NCBI GenBank assembly: GCA_020205615.1
Contig: CM035166.1
Span: 90,635,043-90,699,042, forward strand
Origin: Panax quinquefolius
Taxonomy: Eukaryota; Streptophyta; Magnoliopsida; Apiales; Araliaceae
Direction of reading: 5' to 3'
Length of the DNA stretch: 64,000 nucleotides
Positions 46,851-56,750 of the stretch are shown here, in pieces; the first letter of the stretch is position 1, and each line of letters begins with the position of its first letter. Under the pieces are notes generated by a model. It searched no databases, was not told the DNA's origin, and saw only the letters and a list, made by a program, of their open reading frames with translations. Position numbers and translations under genes: made by a program.

Positions 46851-49767
46851 TGTGAGACCCCGAATTTTATGAATAAAGATTTAAATTTCTCGAAATATTT
46901 TTTTTAAATATTATGGCGTGGATTTGATATAATGTTATAGTTGTGGGTTATGTTTATAAATTTTACAAAGTATACAAGTTGTTGTATAATATTCGATTGG
47001 TCAGAGAATATTCTTTTTATTGGGGAATATCTGTACGATGGTACAATCATTGGTGGACCCCACAATGAAAGTATTGTCATATTTAGAAAATGACATAATT
47101 ATCATTTTATAAAAATAACGGCGAAAGTGTTACCGTTAAAACTGTTGAACTACTCGGTAGTAAAATACAAGATGTCTGTATGGTGGTTCTTGAGATAGCA
47201 TACCGGTATTGATTATTGATGCTTACGTGATAAGTCACTCAGTTATACTCAATTATTGCTACAGTAATCGCTACATCATATCTCTCATATTATTGATTCA
47301 ATTATTGTCACAGTGTCATCTGTATAATATGTTATATTATTAAATCAATAATTGAGACGACAAAGTTATTCATATTATTATTTGCAATATTATGACAATG
47401 TCTAGAAGTTTCACAAGGAGAGGTTTGGTCACCTAATTCATGGCGCCAATAAGGAGAAATCCTTATCGGAAAGCCCCTCTTTCTTCCTCGAACGACTGGT
47501 TGTTAAATATTATGAGTTATAATATTAATGATGAATAAGTTCGTATTGATTAAAGATGAAATTGATAGTTCCATTGTGTTGGGATTATTAGTGTTAGTAG
47601 AAATCGACATTTATTTCGATAATAATTGATGTCTGGAGGTTATATTGTTCAATCGGGTATTCGGGACACTTTTCGTGTCGGAGTACTATTCACGAGTTAC
47701 TATTCACGAGTTACTATTCACAGGGTACTATTCACCTGTAAGATATATTTCTTTTCGGTCCAAATCATTTTTGGGTACAATATTATTCCATGAGGAGATG
47801 TGCTAATTTCAGAATAGTTGGTTGAAGATATAATAGTAAATCAATATGGACCGCTGGTGGAAAGTTATAATAGTAAATCAATATGGATCGCTGGTTTAAA
47901 GTTTTAATAATAAACCAATATGGACTGTCCATTTAAAAGTAAATCAATCTGGACCGTTCATGAATTAGTTACTATTCAGTCCATTCTCCTATAAATAGAA
48001 TCTCATTCCTTCATTATTTCTTACGAATTCACTGAAACTCTAGAGATGGAAACTATAGAGAGAAAGAAGAAAAGTATTCTGCTACTTCACTACTCCAGTA
48101 TTCAATTTTTCTAAGGTAGGGGATATTATTTGTTGTACTCGTAAGAGGTATTATTTCTTTCGTATTCATGAAGAGAACTTCTGTTATTCCATTCTTTATT
48201 ATTTTGTTAGAATAACCTGTATATGCGAAGTACCGCATATATGGTGAAATCCTTCTGTTATTCCATTCTTATTATTCTGTTGGAATAACCTGTTTATGCG
48301 AAGTACCGCATACATGGTGAAACTCTTCTAAATTCCATTCTTTATTATTAAGCCGAATATCCCGATGCAATGCGTTACGTGGGACCGGGTTCCATTATTT
48401 ATTATTCGCGTCGGAATATCACATGCGTGCGTTTACGCGGGACCGGGTTCCATTATTTATTACGCCGGAATATCACATCTGTAATGCGTTTACGCTGGGA
48501 CTGGTTCCATTATTTATTATTTTGTTGGGAATAACCTGTCTGTGCAGTCTATCGCACGCATGGTGAATCCTTCTGTTATTATATTCTTTATTATTCTGTT
48601 AGAATAACCTCTCTATGTGGATTACCACATGCATGGTGAATGATCCTTCGTATTCATTCCTTATTAAATTGTGGAAATGATCTGTCTACGTGAATTACCT
48701 CATGGCGGGCGAAAATCCATTTGCAGTTTCATATATTCTATTATACTCAGTTGGTTAAAGCTTTTACTTCTATACTCCATGAAATTAGTGGAATATCCTT
48801 GATATTTGCGCTTCATCCAGTATCTTTTCATGGAAATATTCTTTTGAGCATTCTTGAATTTTACTCCACAAAGCAGTATCATGTTGACAATTTGGACGTT
48901 ATTGAGTTCAGGATAAATTAATTTATAAATCTTTAAAATTTATTCTTGAACTTGTTTTATTGAATTATTATGTCATTGTCATCATCCTCATGCTTATATT
49001 GTGATGAAAGTCATCTTTGGCTTACGTGCATAGATGGACTTGGTATGATTATGACCAGGAATTATTCGATATAATCATGACCGTAATGTGACGAATGATG
49101 TGGTAAAAGTCCTCAGTGGCCTGTAGTGCATTGATGGACAGTTGTTGGTATGATTATGACCAGAGATTATTTGGTATAGTCATGACCATTGATGATTACA
49201 TAAATATCCTTGGCCGTGGAGCAGGGATGATTCGATTTTATTTATGAAGCTGAGTCTCAGCGATAAAGTTGATGAAAAACTTTTTAAATCATAGAAGATA
49301 GTAGAATTTACACCTTACTTGACTCTTCTAATGGATTGCTTATTCCGCTGCAGTTAAACTTGATGTCTATTGTATTTTATCAGTTTAACATTGTTGAAGG
49401 CTAATGATAATTTGTTCTGCATTATCGTAGTCATAATATTTCTTACTAGGCTAGTTGAGCTCACCCTTTCTTTCACTGTTCTCTTCAAGAAATGAGAACG
49501 TAGCTGGGACTAGTCGGGGAACAGAGTGATGGTCCTAGATGGTGCATTAGTAGACCTCATTATTCTGTGAAATAGTGTGATAATAAATGTAATGAGGACT
49601 CCATTGAGTGTGGATATTGTCTAGATGATAATATTTGTATTAAAACTCACAGCCTATGTTTTGTCGTATTTTACACGACTGTTGTATAATTAAGTTGTAT
49701 TTGTATTCAGTACCTTGTATCTGGCGACCCAAGATGGGTGATGTATACCTATTTTGGGGGCGTCACA
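46851..49767 (+). mobile_element. Solo LTR F (2,917 bp)
   Basis: Begins tgtgagaccccgaatttt, ends gggggcgtcaca, TSD ataag exact (46846-46850 and 49768-49772). No internal region. Conserved hairpin 47446-47469, TATA box 47990-47998, aaggtaggg donor-like site about 48113, hairpin array 48180-48680. Inserted in LTR D. Confidence 0.9.
47446..47469 (+). other. GAAA-loop hairpin in LTR F
   Basis: Arms ccaataagga and tccttatcgg around gaaa; nine of ten positions pair, and the second pair from the loop is G-C. Confidence 0.68.
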
Positions 49768-49772
49768 ATAAG

Positions 49773-49855
49773 TGTGTCGTATTGTATACTTCATTTGATA
49801 TTTAATTTTGGTGAACCGAATAGGGTGAGGTGAACCCAACTTTGGAAGGGTGTTT
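49773..49855 (+). repeat. LTR D, piece 3
   Basis: 83 bp of D between solo LTRs F and G, matching the segment before the unidentified reading frame in C (about 25145-25200). Confidence 0.8.
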
Positions 49856-51965
49856 TGTGACGCCCCCAAAATAGGTATACAACACCCATTCTGAGTCGCC
49901 AAATACATGGTACATAAAGAAACTACAACTTCAATAATACAATTGTCGTGCAAAATACGACAACACATACTGTGAGTTTAAATACAAATATTGTCTTTAG
50001 ACAATATCCACACTCAAATAAGTCCTCATTACAATTATTCAAACACTATTTTACAGAAATAGCGAGGACCTGCTAAAACATCTTTCTAGAACCATCACTC
50101 CATACCTCGACTAGATCCTGCTATGTTCTCACCTCCTGAGAAGAAAAATGGAACAAAAGGAAAAGGGTGAACTCAACTAGCCCAGTAAAGAATATTATGA
50201 CTAAGATAATATACAACAAATTATCATTAGTTTTCAACAGAAAAATTTGATAAAATATAATAGACAACAAGTTTTAGATCAACAACTGCTGCGGTGAAAT
50301 AAAGAATCCATTAGAAGAGTCAAGTAGAATGAGTTCTACTATCTTCTAAGATTTAAAATCCATCATCAATATTTTATCCCCAGTAACAACAATCAATATA
50401 CATCTTTAATCAAATATTCATCTGCACTCTGGGCCAAAGATATTCATTTTGTATCACCGATTGGTCATGTTCATCTCAACACCTGTTCATCTTTGCACTA
50501 CGGGCTAAAGATATTCATCAGTTAATCATCCATCTTTGCACTACAGGCCAAAGATATTCAGTAATATCATCATTTAGGACTGAGGATGATGAATTTTTTT
50601 TTAAAGAAAACAAATCCGGTGGAGATGTAAGGATAAATAGTAAGGATTCGTATAACAGTTTATCCAAGATCAATAATACTCCATAATAACCAATTTTGAA
50701 GCAAAATTCAAGAATAAAGATAAAAACATGGATACAATAAAAGATAGTAACCATAATTGACATCTTGGACAAAAAGAAGAAAATTTCATTTTTAAATTGA
50801 ATAGTGCCGTATTCGTGAATAGTGTCAGATATCGTGAATAGTCTTAGTATATGTGAATAGTAACCCCGACACAAAAAGTTCCAAATTTGATAAAAAGTTC
50901 AAACCAATATTTTGGCATAATGATATCGAAAGAAATAATATCATTTACGAAGAAAATAACATCCCTTACCTCAAAATAACCGTACTTCTGACTGAATTTC
51001 GGATATAATACTGACAGAAACTTGTACTGAATAGTAACTCTCAAAGTATCTAAATACTCACAAAAATACGCTCGATAATCTAGAGAGAAAGAAAACTTGT
51101 TTCAAGTGTGATTTTCAATTCTAACCTAAGCGTCTCTTTATAGGAAAATGCTAGAACGCCATAAGAGACTAAAATAATAAAAATAAATATATCCATCATT
51201 TAGATTCACATAAAATAAATATTTCCTTATCATATAAATCAATAATTAATTATTCACAAATAATATTACAGAATCACAATTATGACAACCGGTAGTTCCA
51301 GGAAAGAGGGGCTTTCAATAAGAATTTTCTCCTTCAAGCAATTGATTAGGTGACCAAACCTCTCCTTGATGAACTTTCTAGACATTGCCAAGAATGCTAT
51401 CTAATAATATTATTCAAATAATATGAATTATTGATCCGATAATGGGAAATATCGTGTAGTGATAATTATTGAAACAACAATAATATAAAATATCAACGCA
51501 AAGCAATTATTGAATCAATAAAATAAAATATTGAGCAGTAATTACTTTGTAATAATTATTGAGTAGTGCTTTTTACGTAAGAATCAATAATTCAAAAATC
51601 TTTGTGCATCCACGCGTAGACATCGTATTTTAACCATCGGGTATTTCAACAGTGTTAACAGTAATAACTACGCCGTTATTTGTCAAAAACTCAAATTTTT
51701 GTTATCTTCATCTCGATCAGTTATCCGTTATGGGGCCCCATAAATGGTCGCTACCGTCGCACGAATATTCCCAAAGCGGAAAGAATATTCCACGACCAAA
51801 TGAATATTCCCCGACAAAATGATTATTTTATAACCACTTGTTTAATTTGCAAAATTTTCACATTTCACCCATATCCAAAGTATTATATCAAATTAATACC
51901 TTATTAATTTAGACTAATGAATAGAGGAAAATTCACTTTTATTTATAATAAGTTGGGGTCTTACA
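49856..51965 (-). mobile_element. Solo LTR G (2,110 bp)
   Basis: Minus-oriented LTR, plus-strand ends tgtgacgccccc and ggggtcttaca, TSD tgttt exact (49851-49855 and 51966-51970). Short for the family. Has the atctttg hairpin array (50415-50555), TATA-like ctttata (51136-51142) and a degraded conserved hairpin (51316-51335). No internal region. Confidence 0.9.
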
Positions 51966-51970
51966 TGTTT

Positions 51971-52531
51971 TGCCACTATCATATAAGATGTCTAATGACA
52001 TACAACCTCGTGTTATCATAAGACATGGTTGTGCACATCCACTTGCTGAGTATATCTACGAGCACTACCTATATGATCTTGGAGTATATTTGAAATATAA
52101 TTTTCACTTGGAGACAACGGAGATAATTATATGTCAAGAGAAGACTCACCATCGGAAAGAAGATGATAGTAATCTTCTTGTTTTTTTTGGGGACTTTTGG
52201 GTCAACCAAGGATAATTCTGTGGACATATGATATCTATCATAACCTAGACGCATGGCCTCCCATGTACGAAGGTTTCCTTGAGTATTTTCTAAAGATTTT
52301 AATTTCTAAAACAATTATTGACTGTACCTTTATGTAAAGTACCATTGTAAGGTCTTGTGGTCAAGGCACCACAAGAGTTATATATATTTGTATTAAAACT
52401 CAAAGCTTATCTGTTGTCGTACTCTGCACGACAGTTCAACAATTGTATAAATGAAGTTTATATTTGATTTTTATAGTGAGATATCTGGCGACTCAGAATG
52501 GGTCGTGTGTACCTATTTTGGGGGCGTCACA
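51971..52531 (+). repeat. LTR D, terminal piece with the unidentified reading frame
   Basis: Resumes after G and ends gggggcgtcaca. It carries the third copy of the unidentified frame (51971-52337): MSNDIQPRVIIRHGCAHPLA and CQEKTHH are kept. One base is missing in a T run near 52185 compared with C, so the C-terminal part (WPPMYEGFLEYF) is in another frame. Confidence 0.82.
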
Positions 52532-53330
52532 GTGTAAAGATATGTTTAGGGGATCACTATTTCCATGGGTTAAATGCAAAGTCGACCATTGAACTTTATT
52601 GGTTTTTGGGTATTGAACCAATTTCTTTCGGTCAACGTAAACTGAGCCCCTTTCTATTCAGAGATTTGGACTTTGAACCCCCAGGCGCCATATGTGCATT
52701 GACCTGATGATGTGTCACACGTGGCGCCTACGTGGCACATGTGGCAGATCTGATGTGGGCATTTTATATTGTTATTTTACACGTGAGCAACGCTGACGTG
52801 GCTTCTTTCAATTTTTTTCCAAAAATTTTCCTATCCACTAATTCGAACTCGCAACCTTATGTTTGAAACCTTGGCCATATGACCACCCGAACACCACATG
52901 CCTAGTTGTTAACATGTTGCAAGTATTAATCTTTATATCAAAACATTTCATTTCCCCACAAAAAATTAAAATACTACACAGATCCTCCAGACAATCTAAG
53001 ATTCATTTCATTTTTTATCTCTCTCATCCAATTTTTGGAGAAATTTCAGATACTGATCCCCAGCGAGGGGTTGGTAAAGTGAGGCAAAAAGGTTAGGATT
53101 CCATTAATAGTTGTCTCTCTCTCTCTCTCACTTGTTGTAATCTCGAACTTCATGAGGAATGAAAAGGGGAAAGCAGCACCCTAATGAAAAAAGCCACCAA
53201 AAGGTTGGGGAAGGTTCAATATCCACTGGAGTCAGTGAGATTTCATCACCAAGGTATTATGGGTATGGGATACGAGTACGAATTTGTGATAATTGTTTGT
53301 TAAATTTTTACATACAATCGTGATAATTGT
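52532..53330 (+). other. Host-like flank with G-box-like motifs and a CT microsatellite
   Basis: Begins with the right TSD copy gtgta. Near 52715-52745 the motifs cacgtgg, tacgtgg and catgtgg occur in close series. A (ct)n run at 53110-53130 resembles a plant 5' leader. No complete gene; the stretch could be promoter and leader of the frame at 53331. Confidence 0.4.
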
Positions 53331-53643
53331 TTGTTTAATTTTTTACAAACCCAAGCATTTTGTGGCTTTTTTCAACGGATTGACTCTATCCACATATTAG
53401 AAGATTCTAGGGTAGAGAATGATTCGGGTATGTTGAATTTGAGGAACATAGAAATTGACCTACATATGATGAAGGAGAAAGCTCATGACTTCGGAGTGCA
53501 AGTATCGAAATTACAAAAAAAGAAAGTCAAATTGAAGAATGATTTGAAGTGTTTAAAAGAAGAAATAAAGAATTTACAAAGTAGGGAGAAGTGATTCTTA
53601 CTTGTAATTGGGTCACTTTTTGTGCTGTGTTTGAGCATGTTAA
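53331..53643 (+). pseudogene. Possible GRF-zinc-finger protein C-terminal exon with premature stop
   Basis: The frame 53331-53594 begins inside a T-rich, intron-like stretch, so its first residues may not be exonic. FCGFFQRID resembles the CGFFxWxD end of plant GRF zinc-finger proteins. A Lys/Glu-rich coiled-coil segment follows (KLQKKKVKLKNDLKCLKEEI). After the TGA at 53592-53594 the same frame encodes a hydrophobic run FLLVIGSLFVLCLSML. Small plant GRF proteins often end in a coiled coil plus a membrane anchor, so the TGA looks like a late nonsense change that removed the anchor. The assignment rests on few residues and is uncertain. Confidence 0.35.
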
Positions 53644-54171
53644 AAACCATGAAATAGTTTTAGTTGTTTTGATATTTGAAAAAATTTGATATATAAGTGG
53701 CGATTGGATAATGTTGTTTGGATAATTGCATTATTTGAAGTGCATGTTCATATTCAATTGGATAAGTGGTGGTTAGATAAAGTTGTTTGGATGCTCCCTG
53801 TAAGTGGTGATTGGATAATGTTAAAAACCATGATTTGAAGAATGATTGTGTTAATGTAGATTCATGACATTTGATAATTGTGTTTATTTGAATAATTATT
53901 TAGCAAAACAGAGCATACTTCACTAATTGCGGACATTTCAAATTATTTGATTTGTTCTTTTACAAAATAGAGCATTGAATATGAATAGGGAACATCCCAA
54001 TTTTTTAAAATTGATAATAAGTAAAATCGAGCACTCATCTTAGAAGTGCAGGTACTCTTAATATGACATGAAGCTCTTAATTACCACATAGTCTGCAGTC
54101 CCATTGTTCAAACTACATATAATTGTTCAATCCCATTGTTAAGAAAATGTTAGAAAATTAATACCTACAAA
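53644..54171. other. AT-rich intergenic DNA
   Basis: No gene. Loosely repeated phrases of the type agtggtgattggataatgtt occur at about 53695-53830, without a clear unit. Confidence 0.5.
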
Positions 54172-54340
54172 TATGGTTGAGCAAGGAACCAAATTGGAAC
54201 CGAAATCGTATAAACCACATCAACGGTTTCGGCGTATGTAACGATTTTAGGTGGGTTGAAAAACCAAATTTATGGTTTCGGTTTGGTTACTAGCCAAAAT
54301 CACACGCATAAAATCGAAATCGCACCATGTGTGTATATAT
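54172..54340 (+). mobile_element. Fragment of the same hAT family as 1722-2742
   Basis: About 170 bp align with 1722-1910, including tgagcaaggaaccaaattgg against tgagcaagtaatcaaattgg and the ggttactagccaaaa segment. The right end is missing or eroded; a weak match to the interior (attgaaggctta, near 54470) hints at an internally deleted copy reaching about 54500. No TSD found. Confidence 0.7.
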
Positions 54341-54607
54341 ATCTCAGATGCAAGATCTTGATATCTCTGAATGTATGACTGTAATGAAGTCAAGCATGTT
54401 AAAAATTATTGATCGCATAATTAAAGGTTACAAATGATTGTTCATTTGATTAGGGTTGAAAAAATTCTATTGAAGGCTTAGACCTTATTGAAAAAAATGA
54501 CCTATTCAAGTCACTACTAGTTGGATTGAAAGGGAGGTCTTAATGTAGTGGATGAATATAGAGTTGGTATAAGAAATAATTACACTAGAAGTCCGCACTA
54601 AAGAAAT

Positions 54608-54969
54608 AACTGACATCAAGTACCAAAAGATCCATTGCAACCACTTAAAATACCAGAATGGAAGTGAAAGCACATTACCATGGATTTCGTTACTGGTCTT
54701 CCCAAGGTTTCTCACGGCATAGATGCGATTTGGGTCATTTTTGATAGATTGACCAAGTCGGCTCATTTCTCACCTATAAGAGAAACTTATACACTTGAAC
54801 GTCTTGCTCGTATGTACATAAATGAGATTGTAAGACTACATGGTATGCCAGTATCCATAGTTTCTGATCGAGACCCAAGATTCACTTCACGATTTTGGGT
54901 TAGTTTGCAGAAAGCTATGGGCATAGATTTACGATTTAGCTCGACATATCATCCTCAAACGGACGGGCA
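54608..54969 (+). pseudogene. Chromovirus integrase core fragment
   Basis: Encodes [20 protein letters not shown] and VSIVSDRDPRFTSRFW with two catalytic Asp residues, closely similar to the integrase of element A. It is cut in the HPQTDG motif, after gacgggca, where a CACTA terminus begins. It has no visible LTR or gag neighbour and is an orphan fragment. Confidence 0.82.
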
Positions 54970-56107
54970 CACTACTAGAAAATCAGCCTATAGCGACGGT
55001 CATCGACCGTCGCTATAAGCCAAAAGATCATCGCTAAAAGTTTTAGCGACGGTCACCGACCGTCGCCATAGAAGCCATCGCTATAGGTTTTAGCGACGGT
55101 CTTTTGGTCTATAACGACGGTCAGCGACCGTCGCTATAGCCTTTTCATATTTAAAAAAATAATAATAATGCACATTTATTCAATAAACACAAATACAATA
55201 TAAAATAAAATATAAAAAATATTATATACATCATTTAAAATCATTCACATTACAACATTACAATATAATAAGTTGAATAATTCATTTCCTCATTCACATT
55301 ACAACATTATATACATCTTGTACTCCTGCTCGAGTGTAGTGGCAAATGTAAAAGGTGAACCAAGGGTAACTGGCATACCATTAACATTCAGCAACAAGAA
55401 TATGACCACAAATACCCACAAGTACCAACTGCAATAAATAAAATCAGATGTTAACCCTGGATCAAGTAGAACTGTAGAAATAATGTGGAGAAAAGGTATT
55501 AGGTTAGCATTATGCCGATTATATATCATCACTTGCCTTTATGCCAACAACTTTCTTGAAATCATCTTCCAATGCCCTTATCATGTACTTGTGAAAATTA
55601 AATTTTGGGTTTCCCCTGCAATGTGTCTATAGTAGAAATATGGTCAACAAACAAGTATGTTCACAAAGTATCAACAAAAGTAGTGTAACAAAAGGTGTAC
55701 GTAATAATAAAGGGCATCTACATTATAATATGTTCATTTGGAAAAGAGAGCCATACTTACTGTAATAAAACCAGGTCGGAGTGCTACGTAGTCTGTTTTG
55801 GTGACAGATCCATAAAATTGCTTGAAAAAGGAATGCTGAAACATTCAACAAAGAAATGTTTTAAATGATGGAAATTGCACACAAAGATGATAATGATAAC
55901 AATCGTATAATAGCAATAAATAAAATACATGATAATATCTTAAATGGTTTAAATCAGTAATTCTTTATCTTTTCAGTTAACAACTGAATTCAATTTATTT
56001 AATAACATGATATCAAAGTCAAGAAGTGTTGATACATTGAAAGTTAAGAACAAAAGTGATGTATCACATGAAAGTCATGGTTCTCATCCAAAAGATATCA
56101 TAAATGT
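54970..56107. mobile_element. CACTA (En/Spm-type) transposon terminus, right end not seen
   Basis: Starts with cactactagaaaatc, the typical CACTA terminal repeat, immediately after gca (candidate 3-bp TSD). The first 170 bp hold subterminal repeats built on tagcgacggt and its complement. One forms a perfect 10-bp inverted repeat, tagcgacggt/accgtcgcta (54991-55015). No matching ctagtagtg end occurs before 64000. The Tat element starting near 56108 may lie inside this transposon. The interior holds no transposase, but it does hold MLO-gene exons. Confidence 0.75.
55379..55835 (-). pseudogene. MLO: Captured MLO-gene fragment: three consecutive exons
   Basis: MLO proteins are seven-pass plasma-membrane proteins of plants involved in powdery-mildew susceptibility and in calcium and fertilisation signalling. 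The minus strand shows exon a (55835-55761, FFKQFYGSVTKTDY and VALRPGFIT), exon b (55626-55537, THCRGNPKFNFHKYMIRALE and DDFKKVVGI) and exon c (55428-55379, WYLWVFVVIFLLLNVNG, a membrane helix). Exon a has an ag acceptor (tttcag) and gtaagt donor, and joins exon b in frame through acceptor ctatag. Exon b ends at gcaagt, a GC-type donor, with one extra A that breaks the frame into exon c. Exon c has acceptor ttgcag and donor gtatgc. The next MLO exon (beginning with the Trp-His motif) is absent, replaced by AT-rich CACTA DNA. Retained introns mean DNA-level capture, not retroposition. Confidence 0.85.
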
Positions 56108-56722
56108 TGTTGGGTCATGATATTTCCTCTATTGGGCCGGGCGGATTGGGCCTATCCATTTAATTAGTCTATTGGACCTTTATTATTGAGTTTTATAGTC
56201 ATTGGGCTTAATATTTATGTTACCTTTATTATATCCTCATAATGATGGGCTGGGTGAAAGGATTGATCCATTAAATCTTTTTATATCTAAGCCTTTGACT
56301 TGTAATGATGAAAAAGGAGAGCAGTTGACCAAAAGTCTGCAGATCATTAATGTGGATGGGATTTTATCCAAAGTGGCGCAGTACTGATGGGAAAAAGGTG
56401 ACAACTGCATGCATCCCTTGAGACCATAGAAGTGTGGGGGGCTGTGTCAGATCAGGGTTGGTGGCACAAAAAACCGAGCATGAGAGTATAACCTAGCAAG
56501 GGAGTCTTCTAACAAAAGGTACGCATACATTTTTATCACTCTCTGAACGTTAGACATTTTACATCCTCCATTGTTAACCCTTGTGATCGTCTTTACTGAC
56601 TCTCATGCCGGAGCTATCCCCCGACGGTCCAGCCATCAAGCTTTGTGTATTGATCGTGTTTACAATGCAGGTTCGGAACGTCTTACGTGATTGGGACGTG
56701 GCAGAAGATCTTGGCGTTAACA
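56108..56722 (+). repeat. 5' LTR of the Tat element
   Basis: Proposed from tgttgggtcatg to ggcgttaaca (tgtt...aaca inverted ends), about 615 bp. The start could be 56105, as tgtt occurs twice. The 3' copy is outside the window, so the borders cannot be verified. Confidence 0.55.
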
Positions 56723-56742
56723 TTGGCGCTAGAAGGAGGGGT
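56723..56742 (+). other. Primer-binding site of the Tat element
   Basis: ttggcgctagaaggaggggt follows the LTR end. Tat-group elements commonly start here with ttggcgcc; the exact donor tRNA is not determined. Confidence 0.55.
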
Positions 56743-56750
56743 GAGTTCTA

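Larger units (their letters stand above)
2992..52531 (+). mobile_element. Solo LTR D of a long-LTR chromovirus, split by three later insertions
   Basis: The LTR begins tgtgagatcccgaatttt and ends gggggcgtcaca. It is flanked by the 5-bp TSD gtgta (2987-2991 and 52532-52536). It survives in four pieces, 2992-3817, 44193-46850, 49773-49855 and 51971-52531, which add to about 4.1 kb once elements A, F and G and their duplicated bases are removed. No primer-binding site, coding remnant or polypurine tract lies between the pieces. It is therefore a solo LTR left by LTR-LTR recombination. It is the oldest and outermost element of the nest, because every other chromovirus copy in 3818-51965 sits inside it. 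Confidence 0.9.

Noticed and set aside
820..52745. G-box-like motifs at 820-829 and 52715-52745 as the two ends of one interrupted transposon
   Set aside because: Surrounding sequences do not match each other, and solo LTR D already explains the discontinuity with its own TSD.
55140..56107. Transposase gene inside the CACTA interval
   Set aside because: No TNP-like frame found; the only coding-like DNA there is the MLO exons.
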